Positions 15,601 through 21,637 are shown, counted from the stretch's first letter. The stretch: DNA of 22,410 bases from an uncultured Bacilli bacterium (GCA_949280095.1 CASDHD010000009.1:1-22410); one strand, 5' to 3'. Numbers and translations are program-made. The notes: generated by a model not told the origin, from the sequence alone.

Positions 15601-16217
15601 TTACAGTCAATGAGGGTGTTTCTAAGATGATTACTTCTTTAGAGGCAGTAAAAATTCAAATGTCTTCCAATACACAACTACAAACTATTGGGGCAATGAT
15701 TCAAAATGGATATATTGTACCAGGTGATGGAACGACAAAAGATGATATGATTATTGCCTTATATAAACAAGTTACAGATACAACTATGGTTGATACTTTG
15801 ATCGCTAGTTTAAAACAGTTACAAACGGGAACAAAAACTTTAGTCGATGGAACGACTACATTAACAAAAAGTGTCGGCGTTTTAAATAAAGAGACAAAAA
15901 AACTCGTAAGTGGTGTTAGTGAACTAAAAACGGGTGCGAAAACTTTAAATAGTGGCATTCATGCTTTTAATCAAAGTGGGATACAAAAGCTTTCTAGTTT
16001 GGCTTCTCAAGCAAATACCTTAAGTAACAAGGTAAGTACTCTTGTTCAATTAGGTGAAGATTATCAAACTTTTACTATGAAAGATAAAAAAATGGAGGGA
16101 ACTACAAAATTTGTTCTTGTTGTTGATGGTATAAAAGCACCAACGGAAAAGAAAGAAAATAACCAAGAAGAGACGAAAGAAACTTTCTTTACACGTTTTA
16201 AAAATTTGTTTAAATAG
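12621..16217 (+). CDS. MMPL/RND transporter fused to a secreted repeat domain
   Basis: A 1198-residue protein. Residues 1 to about 685 form a complete MMPL/RND exporter: membrane segment 1 near residues 12-30, an outer domain, a block of five segments, then the same again; the conserved fourth segments read QLGVTTDFSIFLYH and QLGATIDYAILMTT. It is probably driven by the proton gradient and exports lipids or drugs. At residue 689 a second N-terminus begins (MKKNKRTK, a hydrophobic stretch ending MPSQVFA), like a signal peptide, followed by an outer domain beginning SKEETVYAKLNTDGTV and then long repeats rich in L, S, G and T (KELLNGVSALSSGSKELASG, KTLVDGTTTLTKSVG), like the helical stalk of YhgE/Pip proteins. 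ATG 12621 has GGAGG upstream. The divergent TetR likely controls it. Confidence 0.88.
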   Translation: MKKLANWICQNKNKILIVTLILFVLSLVGMKLTKVNYDILVYLPEEIETVEGQNILTEEFGMGAYTVVLAKNLSSKEILAIEEQFKNIDGVSKVLSIYDAIGTNIPLEYLPNDITEKLYKENTDLLFVTFEESTSSLSTIEAIREMKEISNDKMQISGMSSMVLDTMDLSESEIFVYIVIAVLLCLFVLEISLDSYLVPILLLANIGISILFNLGSNILLGEISYITKALVAVLQLGVTTDFSIFLYHAYEKNKKEKNKEMAMRDAILETFTSVTGSSLTTIAGFLVLCTMNLTLGRDLGLVMAKGVFLGVVCVLTVFPSLLLFFDKVVEKTKHKPITVHFHSLNTFVVKHHKVIFVLFVLLLIPAYLANSKVDVYYKIDKSLPNTLDSIVANTELKEKFNIVSPEIVLYNKDLKTDDVQNMVERLENIAGIDFVLTFAKLESLGLSKEMLPSDLVNVFESGHYQMMLINSVYEIASDELNAQIDEVNQVIRTYDDSAILAGEGPLMKDLVTISDEDFRNVNVSSIVCILVIMVFVLKSFSLPILLIIAIEFAIFLNMSVSYFGGIVLPFVAPIVLGTIQLGATIDYAILMTTNYMKLRREDIKKEDALIKTTDYCSNSIFVSGMCFFAATFGVGVYSELEMVGSLCSLISRGAIISMFVVLMVLPSILCIFDTWIMKTTYKGKETKNMKKNKRTKFATAMFVGMVLFMPSQVFALSKEETVYAKLNTDGTVKSVLVSEHLVNNEEEASIQDYSDLENILNTHSNHTYTRNENLLTWESNGNSIFYQGTTNKALPIESSITYKLDGKEISLDELIGKQGHVVMNIQYKNKSKFVKKIAGKNTEMYTPFMVVTGTMIASENNKNVTVTNGRVMDNGSKYIVVGLSAPGLYESLDLKEFKDMDTIKIELDTEKFELPSIYAMASSKLIEESDLKIFDQMNALTKNVSTLQTSIDKIEDGSKELLNGVSALSSGSKELASGIETVYKSLEEIKKGTVTVNEGVSKMITSLEAVKIQMSSNTQLQTIGAMIQNGYIVPGDGTTKDDMIIALYKQVTDTTMVDTLIASLKQLQTGTKTLVDGTTTLTKSVGVLNKETKKLVSGVSELKTGAKTLNSGIHAFNQSGIQKLSSLASQANTLSNKVSTLVQLGEDYQTFTMKDKKMEGTTKFVLVVDGIKAPTEKKENNQEETKETFFTRFKNLFK

Positions 16218-16239
16218 AGAGCTTTGGTTCTCTTTTTTT
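16216..16239 (+). terminator. intrinsic terminator after the MMPL gene
   Basis: AGAGAG and TTCTCT form a 6-bp stem (one G-U) with a CTTTGG loop, then a run of seven T. It begins at the stop codon. Confidence 0.75.
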
Positions 16240-16251
16240 GCATAAAAACTT

Positions 16252-16298
16252 TATAACTCCAAAAAAATTAATATTTTTCTTACTTTTTTGGAGTTATA
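16252..16298. repeat. perfect 15-bp inverted repeat
   Basis: TATAACTCCAAAAAA (16252-16266) and TTTTTTGGAGTTATA (16284-16298) are exact reverse complements around a 17-base loop. There is no clean T-run after either side, so it is not a standard terminator. It could be an RNA structure in a leader or a relic of a small mobile element. Confidence 0.85.
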
Positions 16299-16395
16299 GA
16301 GTATCTTTTAAAAGGATAAAAGAAAATCATTGTGATTAGTACAAAAAATTCATTCCCTTTGCTTTAATGAAAGACACACCTTGATTGTTAAGATT

Positions 16396-16425
16396 AAAAT
16401 CATTGTGCTAAACAATGGTTTTTTT
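16396..16425 (+). terminator. intrinsic terminator upstream of yqfC
   Basis: AAAATCATTGT (16396-16406) pairs with ACAATGGTTTT (16412-16422) over 11 bp with one G-U, loop GCTAA, ending in seven T. A second copy of AAAATCATTGTG lies at 16323-16334, so the 3' arm could pair with either copy. No gene ends just before it, which points to a leader attenuator or a small RNA. Confidence 0.75.
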
Positions 16426-16461
16426 ATGTTCTTTAAATCATATAGTTATATAGGTGAGGTT

Positions 16462-16704
16462 ATGCATCTTTATAAAACTATGCGAAATTTTTTAATGGAT
16501 TTCGATTATTATATCGATCTTTATGAAGAAAAAATTCATGTTTTTAATTATATCGATATTGTGAAATTGACAGACGAAGAAATTGTACTTGCTATGCCTG
16601 CGTTTACTTTGACTTTAAAAGGAACAAAGTTTGTCGTAAAACGTCTGGAAAAGCGGGAAATTTTAATTGAAGGAACATTAGAAGATGTGAGGTTTCAAAG
16701 ATGA
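16462..16704 (+). CDS. yqfC: YqfC/YabP family sporulation protein
   Basis: An 80-residue protein with the YabP/YqfC beta-rich pattern: VFNYIDIVKLTDEEIVLAMP, a central FTLTLKGTKFVVKRLEK and the closing ILIEGTLEDVRF. In Bacillus subtilis yqfC is expressed in the mother cell during sporulation and stands before yqfD, as here. The chosen ATG follows AGGTGAGG; a longer frame from 16381 would run through the terminator hairpin and is rejected. The stop overlaps the yqfD start by ATGA. No convincing vegetative promoter is seen between the terminator and the gene. Confidence 0.75.
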   Translation: MHLYKTMRNFLMDFDYYIDLYEEKIHVFNYIDIVKLTDEEIVLAMPAFTLTLKGTKFVVKRLEKREILIEGTLEDVRFQR

Positions 16705-17855
16705 AGTTCAATCATTTTATTTATATTAAATGCAAGGTGCGTAATCAAAATCGTATTTTAGTTAAACTTTATAAAAATAAAATTAACGTTTATGATGTTA
16801 TCAAAAAAGGAGAAGAAATCTATTTAAAAGTATTAGAAAGTGACTACGAACGTATTAAAAAAACAATTGTAACTGCTAAATTTTATTATGTTTCAGAGAG
16901 TGGTTTTTATCGTGTTAAAAAGATGATAACGCCTTTAAAGATATTTGCTGTTTTACTTTTTTTGTTTCTTACTAATTTTTTTAGTAATGTCATTGTAAAA
17001 GTGGATGTCATTCATTCGAATAAAGAGATAAGAGATTTAGTTAGTAAAAGTTTAGAAGCAGAAGGAATTCATGTATGGAGTTTGAAAAAGGATTATAATA
17101 CTTTACAAAGTATTAAGGAACGTATTTTAAATACTTATAAAGATCGCTTGGAGTGGGTGGAAATTGAGAGTAGCGGAATGCGTTATGTCATCCGAATTGA
17201 AGAGAGAATTATCAATCATTTTGAGAGTGAAAATAAGTTTTGCCATATTGTAGCAAGTAAAAGTGGCGTTATTGATTCTATCGTGAGTACAAAGGGTGAA
17301 ATTGTTGTGCATGAGGGACAATATGTCAAGGAAGGTGATATTTTAATTAGTGGAGAAATCGTATTTAACGAAGAAGTAAAGAATAATGTTTGTGCCTCTG
17401 GTACTGCCTATGCGGAGGTATGGTACGAAACACATGTAAGTTTACCTATTGAATATATTACAAAAGAAAGAACTGGCAAGAAAAGGTTTAATATAAGTTT
17501 CGAATCTGATTCAGGTAAATATAAACTTTTAAAAAGTCGTCTTGTTACTCATGAAGATGAAAGTAAAGTTTTATTCCGTTTCTTTAATTTTACTTTTTAT
17601 CTAGATACGGAGTATGAAACAGTGGAAACAAAAAATAAATACGATTTGGAAACGGGTACAAATGTTGCATTAGAACTTGCAACAGAAAAGATTCAGACAA
17701 AATTTAAGGACAATGAGAAAATAAAAGTGCAAAAAGTTTTGAAAAATACTATAAATGATAGTACAATAGATGTAGATGTATTTTATTCTATTATAGAAAA
17801 TATAGCAACAGTAGAAGAATACACTGTAATACCTACAGAAGAAGAGGGAAGTTAG
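16701..17855 (+). CDS. yqfD: sporulation protein YqfD
   Basis: A 384-residue YqfD-like protein: an N-terminal cytoplasmic domain of about 78 residues, one membrane segment (IFAVLLFLFLTNFFSNVIV, about residues 79-97), then a large outer part with VDVIHSNKEIRDLVSKSLEA, WVEIESSGMRYVIRIEER, and ASKSGVIDSIVSTKGEIVVHEGQYVKEGDILISG, a biotinyl-lipoyl-like hairpin seen in this family. B. subtilis YqfD is needed for efficient sporulation; its biochemical role is unsettled. It overlaps yqfC by 4 bases and is directly followed by a VanZ gene. In B. subtilis phoH and yqfF follow yqfD; both are missing here. Confidence 0.88.
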   Translation: MKFNHFIYIKCKVRNQNRILVKLYKNKINVYDVIKKGEEIYLKVLESDYERIKKTIVTAKFYYVSESGFYRVKKMITPLKIFAVLLFLFLTNFFSNVIVKVDVIHSNKEIRDLVSKSLEAEGIHVWSLKKDYNTLQSIKERILNTYKDRLEWVEIESSGMRYVIRIEERIINHFESENKFCHIVASKSGVIDSIVSTKGEIVVHEGQYVKEGDILISGEIVFNEEVKNNVCASGTAYAEVWYETHVSLPIEYITKERTGKKRFNISFESDSGKYKLLKSRLVTHEDESKVLFRFFNFTFYLDTEYETVETKNKYDLETGTNVALELATEKIQTKFKDNEKIKVQKVLKNTINDSTIDVDVFYSIIENIATVEEYTVIPTEEEGS

Positions 17856-18473
17856 ATGATCGTAGATACTTTAGAGAGCGCAATAAAAGATGTTTGGCCT
17901 ATGCTTGTTATTTTCTTAGTTGTCATTGTTGCCATTCGGGTTACTTATATACTCGTAAATCATGAGAAATTTGTTTTTTATAAAGAATTTTTGAATTTGA
18001 TTTTTGTTGTATATGCTCTTTTATTGTTCCAACTTTTAACAAGTACGGAAATGAATACCAATAGTGGTTTAAATATTGTACCTTTTACAGAAATTTTTCG
18101 TTATGAAATCGGTAGTAAATTGTTTATTAGGAATGTTATTGGTAATATTTTAATCTTTGTACCTTTTGGTTATTTTGTATCTGGCTATGTAAAAGCAAGT
18201 AAAGTATCGCATATTTTATTTATTAGTGTGATTACATCTTTAACGGTAGAGTTAGTACAATTACAAATAGGCCGTTCTTTTGATATTGATGATATTTTAT
18301 TAAACGTTGTAGGAAGTATAATAGGTTTTCTATTATTTATCGGTCTTACAGCGATAAAAAAACACTTGCCAAGATTTTTCAGGAGCGATGTTTTTTACAA
18401 TATTCTTTGTGTTGTCCTTTTTGTCATTGCTGTTGTTTATTTTACAAGAACAATAGGACTTGGGTGGTTTTGA
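17856..18473 (+). CDS. VanZ family membrane protein
   Basis: A 205-residue protein with about five membrane segments and the VanZ signature: GLNIVPFTEI, then RNVIGNILIFVPFGYFVSGY, TSLTVELVQLQIGRSFDIDDILLNVVGSIIG. VanZ relatives give low-level teicoplanin resistance in enterococci, but most chromosomal members have no known role. The ATG directly follows the yqfD stop with GAGGG upstream, and the stop overlaps the ybeY start by one base, so it belongs to this operon. Its placement between yqfD and ybeY replaces phoH-yqfF of the B. subtilis order. Confidence 0.9.
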   Translation: MIVDTLESAIKDVWPMLVIFLVVIVAIRVTYILVNHEKFVFYKEFLNLIFVVYALLLFQLLTSTEMNTNSGLNIVPFTEIFRYEIGSKLFIRNVIGNILIFVPFGYFVSGYVKASKVSHILFISVITSLTVELVQLQIGRSFDIDDILLNVVGSIIGFLLFIGLTAIKKHLPRFFRSDVFYNILCVVLFVIAVVYFTRTIGLGWF

Positions 18474-18913
18474 TGGAATATTTAGTAAATGATGAATACG
18501 GTTACAAAGAAGATTATACTTATTTAAATGAAGTCATCAATAAAACATTGGAAGTAGAAAATGTAAGAAATCCAATTTTTTCAATTACCTTTGTGGGAGA
18601 AGAAGAAATACAGAATATGAACAAAAGCCATCGTGGAATCGATAGAGTAACGGATGTTATTTCGTTTGCTTTTGAGGATAATGGTAACAAGTTGAATAGA
18701 GAGGTTCGGGTTTTAGGAGATATTTTCATTTGTATTCCAAGAATGCAAGAACAAGCAAAGGAATACGGTCATTCTGAAAAAAGGGAATTATCTTTTTTAA
18801 CTGTACATGGATTGTTACATTTACTTGGGTATGATCATATGACAAAAGAAGAAGAGAAAGTTATGTTTACGAAACAGGAGTTGATTTTAAATGCCACAAA
18901 TATCAAGAGATGA
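18473..18913 (+). CDS. ybeY: endoribonuclease YbeY
   Basis: A 146-residue zinc-dependent RNase for 16S rRNA 3'-end maturation and ribosome quality control. The active-site motif HGLLHLLGYDH (about residues 115-125) supplies the three zinc-binding histidines. VGEEEIQNMNKSHRGIDRVTDVISFAF and VLGDIFIC are the other conserved blocks. The start overlaps the VanZ stop (TGATG). The 3' end overlaps dgkA by 23 bases, so the pair is tightly coupled. Confidence 0.96.
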   Translation: MEYLVNDEYGYKEDYTYLNEVINKTLEVENVRNPIFSITFVGEEEIQNMNKSHRGIDRVTDVISFAFEDNGNKLNREVRVLGDIFICIPRMQEQAKEYGHSEKRELSFLTVHGLLHLLGYDHMTKEEEKVMFTKQELILNATNIKR

Positions 18914-19292
18914 AATAAAGAAAAAAGGAATTAAACGTTTTTTTCATAGTATCAAGTATTCAATTGAAGGACTTATTTATGCTTATCGCTATGAACAAAG
19001 TATGTGGATTCATGGAGTTGCCACTATTTTCTCTATATGTTTAGGAGTTATTTTTCAAATTAAATTATCAGAGTGGGCTATTGTTTTTATTGCTTTAGGA
19101 ACTATCTTAGGAATGGAACTTATTAATACTGCTATTGAAGCAACTGTTGATATGGTGACATTAGAACAAAATCCTCTTGCAAAAATTGCTAAAGATTGTG
19201 GAAGTGCTGCAACATTTATTATGACTTTAGTATCTATGGTAATTGCATTGTTTGTTTTTGGACCTTATTTTGTAGGAATATTTGTGAGGTAG
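18891..19292 (+). CDS. dgkA: undecaprenol/diacylglycerol kinase DgkA
   Basis: A 133-residue integral membrane kinase with three membrane segments. The signature MELINTAIEATVDMVT holds the catalytic glutamate and metal ligands; the N-terminal amphipathic helix FFHSIKYSIEGLIYAYRYE is typical. In Gram-positive bacteria this family mainly phosphorylates undecaprenol to recycle the carrier used by MurG. AGGAG lies before ATG 18891, inside ybeY. era follows after 6 bases. Confidence 0.93.
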   Translation: MPQISRDEIKKKGIKRFFHSIKYSIEGLIYAYRYEQSMWIHGVATIFSICLGVIFQIKLSEWAIVFIALGTILGMELINTAIEATVDMVTLEQNPLAKIAKDCGSAATFIMTLVSMVIALFVFGPYFVGIFVR

Positions 19293-19298
19293 TGAAGT

Positions 19299-20183
19299 AT
19301 GAAAAGTGGATTTGTTAGTATTATAGGAAGACCAAATGTGGGAAAAAGTACACTCATAAATAGTTTGGTAAATGCTAAAATTGCAATTACAAGCGATAAA
19401 GCGCAGACAACAAGAAATGTCATTCAAGGAATTTATAATGAAGAAGATACTCAAATTGTTTTCGTCGATACTCCAGGAATTCATAAACCTCAAAGTCGTT
19501 TGGGTAAGATTTTAAATAAGCAATCACTATCTATGATTCATGATGTTGATGCTGTTTTATTTTTAGTTGATGCTTCTACTTCTTTAGGACGAGGAGACGA
19601 ATTTATCTTAGAATGTTTAAAAAATTCTAGTGTTCCAGTGATTTTGGTTGTGAATAAAATTGATAAAATCAAAAATGAAGAAATACTCGAAGTTATAGCA
19701 AAATACAAAGATTTATTTCCTTTTGCAGATGTTGTACCGGTAAGTGCTATTAAAAATGATAATTTGGATTGTTTAGTAAAAGTGATTAAAAAATATTTAA
19801 AAGATACTGTTAAATATTTTGATGATGATACCATTACAAGCAATAGTACGTATTTTATGATCAGTGAAATTGTACGAGAAAAGCTTTTGGACTTAACAAT
19901 TGAAGAAGTACCACATTGTGTTACTTGTGTTACAACGTATTATGAAGAGAAAGAAAAAGTAACTCTTATTGGTGTAGAAATTGTAGTAGAACGTGATTCT
20001 ATTAAAAAAATCGTCATTGGAAAGAATGGTGAACGACTAAAAACAATTGGTTCTTTGGCAAGAAAAGACATTGAAAAATTGCTTGGAAAACGGGTATATT
20101 TAGACCTTTATGTGAAAACAATTAAAAAATGGCGTGAGAAAGAAAAAATCTTACATGAATTAGGTTTTAATGAAAATGAATAA
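19299..20183 (+). CDS. era: GTPase Era
   Basis: Era binds near the 3' end of 16S rRNA and acts in small-subunit assembly. The 294-residue protein has the G domain with GRPNVGKSTL (G1, residues 9-18), TTRN (G2 region), DTPGIHKPQ (G3) and NKID (G4), then a C-terminal KH domain with VERDSIKKIVIGKNGERLKT. All motifs are intact and the length is standard. GAGGTAGTGA precedes the ATG. It lies directly after dgkA; cdd, found between them in B. subtilis, is absent. Confidence 0.98.
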   Translation: MKSGFVSIIGRPNVGKSTLINSLVNAKIAITSDKAQTTRNVIQGIYNEEDTQIVFVDTPGIHKPQSRLGKILNKQSLSMIHDVDAVLFLVDASTSLGRGDEFILECLKNSSVPVILVVNKIDKIKNEEILEVIAKYKDLFPFADVVPVSAIKNDNLDCLVKVIKKYLKDTVKYFDDDTITSNSTYFMISEIVREKLLDLTIEEVPHCVTCVTTYYEEKEKVTLIGVEIVVERDSIKKIVIGKNGERLKTIGSLARKDIEKLLGKRVYLDLYVKTIKKWREKEKILHELGFNENE

Positions 20184-20194
20184 AATCTTGAAAA

Positions 20195-20228
20195 AATCCT
20201 CAATATACAATTAGAAAGATTGAGGATT
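20195..20228 (+). promoter_or_regulatory. hairpin covering the yqzL ribosome binding site
   Basis: AATCCTCAAT (20195-20204) and ATTGAGGATT (20219-20228) form a perfect 10-bp stem with a 14-base loop. The 3' arm contains GAGGA, the only plausible Shine-Dalgarno sequence for the ATG at 20236. No T-run follows on the + strand, so it is more likely a translation-control hairpin than a terminator. Confidence 0.6.
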
Positions 20229-20235
20229 GATAAAA

Positions 20236-20358
20236 ATGAATAAAAAAGAAGCATGGAATGTATTCAAGAAAAGTGGAAAAGTAGAAGATTATTTAGCATA
20301 TGCTGAAAAAAAGAGAAGTGAAGAAAGTGATAACAAAAGTAGAAGGAATAATCGTTAA
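20236..20358 (+). CDS. yqzL: YqzL-like small protein
   Basis: A 40-residue protein with the short YqzL pattern: AWNVFKKSGKVEDYLAYAEK, compared with the family's W-x-x-F-x-x-T/S-G-x-(V/I)-D/E-x-Y-L, followed by a charged tail. YqzL is a small protein of unknown function found between era and recO in Bacillota, exactly its place here. The ribosome binding site lies in the 3' arm of a 10-bp hairpin. The end overlaps recO in another frame, so translation of the two is probably linked. Confidence 0.75.
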   Translation: MNKKEAWNVFKKSGKVEDYLAYAEKKRSEESDNKSRRNNR

Positions 20359-21058
20359 CGAAACACCGTATGGAGATTCTTCAAAAATTATTCAATTGTT
20401 TACTCGAAAATATGGGATTATTGGTGTAATGTGTAAAGGCGTTAAATCAATGAAAAGTCCTATTCGAGCTCTAACCATAAAATTTACTTATGGTTCTTTT
20501 TATCTTTATTACAAAGAAGATAAATTATCTATTCTTAAGGATGTAGATGTTCTTTGTGAATTTAAGACAATCAAGAGTGATATTTTATTGATTAGTTACT
20601 TAAATTATATAACAGAACTAACAACCCAAGTTTATAAACAAAGTAATGATTTTATTCTATATGATTATTATATTGCTGGGATAAAAAAAATAGAAACGGG
20701 CTTAAATCCTTTAGTAATTACGAATATTTTAGAACTTAAATATTTGCCTTATTTAGGTGTAGGATTAGAGTTAGATGCTTGTATTTTGTGTGGCAATAAA
20801 ACAAATATTGTGACTTTAGATGCAGATGATGGTGGATTTATTTGTAAAAATTGCTATACCCAACAAATTTTAGTTAGTCCAAAAACCGTAAAACTTGTAC
20901 GTATGTATTATTATGTAGAAATTGATTCCATTAGTGAGTTAAAAATTAGTGAGGAAGTTGTAAAAGAGATTAATTTTTTTATTAATCGTTATTATGAACG
21001 TTATACAGGGTTATTTTTAAATAGTAAAAAATTTCTAAATAAGATGCTTGATTTGTAA
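20300..21058 (+). CDS. recO: DNA repair protein RecO
   Basis: RecO loads RecA on SSB-coated DNA with RecR in the RecF pathway. The 252-residue protein has the N-terminal OB fold (KVEGIIVNETPYGDSSKIIQLF, then KYGIIGVMCKGVKSMKSP), a helical middle part, and a zinc finger with CILCG and ICKNC. The start is uncertain: ATG 20300 gives nine extra residues, while GTG 20327 starts where the family usually starts and has AAGAGAAG at a suitable distance. Either way it overlaps yqzL by 32-59 bases. It ends the operon; a terminator follows. Confidence 0.93.
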   Translation: MLKKREVKKVITKVEGIIVNETPYGDSSKIIQLFTRKYGIIGVMCKGVKSMKSPIRALTIKFTYGSFYLYYKEDKLSILKDVDVLCEFKTIKSDILLISYLNYITELTTQVYKQSNDFILYDYYIAGIKKIETGLNPLVITNILELKYLPYLGVGLELDACILCGNKTNIVTLDADDGGFICKNCYTQQILVSPKTVKLVRMYYYVEIDSISELKISEEVVKEINFFINRYYERYTGLFLNSKKFLNKMLDL

Positions 21059-21102
21059 TGCAATTGGTAGACATTGAATAAAAAGAACTTGAAAAAATAA
21101 AA

Positions 21103-21155
21103 AAGACTAATTTAGCTAAAATGATCATACATTTAGCGAATTGGTCTTTTCTTTT
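21103..21155 (+). terminator. intrinsic terminator after recO
   Basis: The arms 21103-21120 and 21132-21148 pair in two blocks (AAGACTAATT with AATTGGTCTT, one G-U; GCTAAA with TTTAGC) separated by a small internal loop, followed by TTTTCTTTT. Confidence 0.75.
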
Positions 21156-21211
21156 GGAATTTTGAACCTCCAAATAAGTAAAATCACATAACAATTATGT
21201 AAATTATCGAT

Positions 21212-21240
21212 TTGCATTTTATTTTTATTTAGTATATAGT
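21212..21240 (+). promoter_or_regulatory. promoter of the small peptide gene
   Basis: TTGCAT (21212-21217), 17 bases, TATAGT (21235-21240). The -35 box is weak. The leader would be about 57 nt and begins near a 6-bp hairpin, GCAAAC (21254-21259) with GTTTGC (21266-21271). Confidence 0.4.
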
Positions 21241-21303
21241 GTTCGTGCGAGATGCAAACTCTAGTGTTTGCCACAAATTCTGTTAAGGAAGGAGTGGTTA
21301 CAA

Positions 21304-21372
21304 ATGAAGAAACAAGATTTTTTGATTTTGGGCCTTATTGTAATAATTATTCTACTTATTCTTTTTGGCTAG
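21304..21372 (+). CDS. 22-residue hydrophobic peptide, possible type I toxin
   Basis: The frame opens with MKKQDF and the remaining 16 residues are only L, I, V, G and F, a single membrane-spanning helix. AAGGAAGGAG lies 11 bases before the ATG, one of the better sites in the window, which argues that the frame is translated. Basic N-terminus plus a short hydrophobic helix is the build of type I toxins such as Ibs or Fst, but no named family is recognised. An opposite-strand promoter and terminator lie just downstream, and a direct repeat links that RNA to this gene's ribosome binding site. It could also be a small membrane regulator or a hydrophobic signal peptide. No + strand terminator with a T-run is visible after it. 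Confidence 0.6.
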   Translation: MKKQDFLILGLIVIIILLILFG

Positions 21373-21397
21373 GAAACTAGTTGGGGGTTTTGGGAAT

Positions 21398-21431
21398 AAA
21401 AAATAACACCATCCGTTAAAGGATGAGTGTT
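21398..21431 (-). terminator. intrinsic terminator on the minus strand
   Basis: On the minus strand AACAC-T-CATCC and GGATGGTGTT form a 10-bp stem with one bulged base and a six-base loop, followed by ATTTTTT. On the + strand the same hairpin has no T-run after it. Confidence 0.75.
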
Positions 21432-21467
21432 TGTCCAATGGCAAGCACTTATGATAAGTGTCTCGCT
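21398..21467 (-). ncRNA. predicted ~70-nt convergent antisense-type RNA
   Basis: Reading the minus strand, a promoter (21502-21474) is followed at the expected distance by a start near 21467. About 40 bases on, an intrinsic terminator ends in TTTTTT near 21398. The RNA would hold a hairpin CACTTA-TCA-TAAGTG and the terminator stem. It does not overlap the peptide coding region, but its sequence is complementary to the peptide gene's leader through the direct repeats: 15 of 18 positions can pair, counting one G-U, including most of GTTAAGG and all of GAGTG. Predicted from sequence only. Confidence 0.45.
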
Positions 21468-21473
21468 AAATTA

Positions 21474-21502
21474 ATGATAATATAGTTTTAGATAAATGTA
21501 AA
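21474..21502 (-). promoter_or_regulatory. promoter of the antisense-type RNA
   Basis: On the minus strand TTTACA (21502-21497), exactly 17 bases, TATCAT (21479-21474); each hexamer is one base off consensus. No minus-strand gene follows except the predicted small RNA. Confidence 0.55.
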
Positions 21503-21578
21503 GAAGTTTTGGGAATAGAGTGGGAATAAAGGATGTAAAGAGATATAATGCTGATATTTTTTTATTGTGTCGAACAAT

Positions 21579-21607
21579 TTGACAATGTTTATGTGTTTTG
21601 ATATTAT
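21579..21607 (+). promoter_or_regulatory. promoter of the VWA gene
   Basis: Perfect TTGACA (21579-21584), 17 bases, TATTAT (21602-21607), about 30 bases before the start codon. The strongest promoter in the window. Confidence 0.8.
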
Positions 21608-21637
21608 ATTTTCCATTAAGAAAGAGGGAAATTAGGT

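Larger units (their letters stand above)
21282..21432 (+). repeat. imperfect direct repeat over the peptide gene's ribosome binding site
   Basis: GTTAAGGAAGGAGTGGTT (21282-21299, holding the Shine-Dalgarno sequence) and GTTAAAGGATGAGTGTTT (21415-21432) agree at 14 of 18 positions without gaps. A second pair, AGTGTTTG at 21263-21270 and 21426-21433, is followed by CCA and TCCA. The downstream copies lie inside the predicted opposite-strand RNA, which would thus be partly complementary to the leader. Confidence 0.7.
21387..21530 (+). repeat. GTTTTGGGAATA direct repeats
   Basis: GTTTTGGGAATA occurs at 21387-21398 and 21506-21517. TGGGAATAAA occurs at 21391-21400 and 21521-21530. The copies flank the predicted small RNA unit with its promoter. 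They may be relics of an insertion or attachment site. Confidence 0.7.

Noticed and set aside
21059..21085. tRNA-like D-arm GCAATTGGTAGAC after recO
   Set aside because: No anticodon arm, T-arm or acceptor pairing can be found around it.
21304..21372. Small peptide as an SHP-type quorum pheromone
   Set aside because: It ends in glycine and is hydrophobic like SHP precursors, but it lacks the D or E before the mature part, and no Rgg regulator is nearby.
21438..21485. 15-codon frame beginning MASTYDK after GGATGAGTG
   Set aside because: It could explain the repeat as a second translation start, but it is very short, overlaps the minus-strand promoter and has no recognisable features. Kept only as an alternative to the antisense model.
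21571..21584. LexA-type box at CGAAC upstream of the VWA gene
   Set aside because: Only the left half-site is present; the right half does not read GTTCG.
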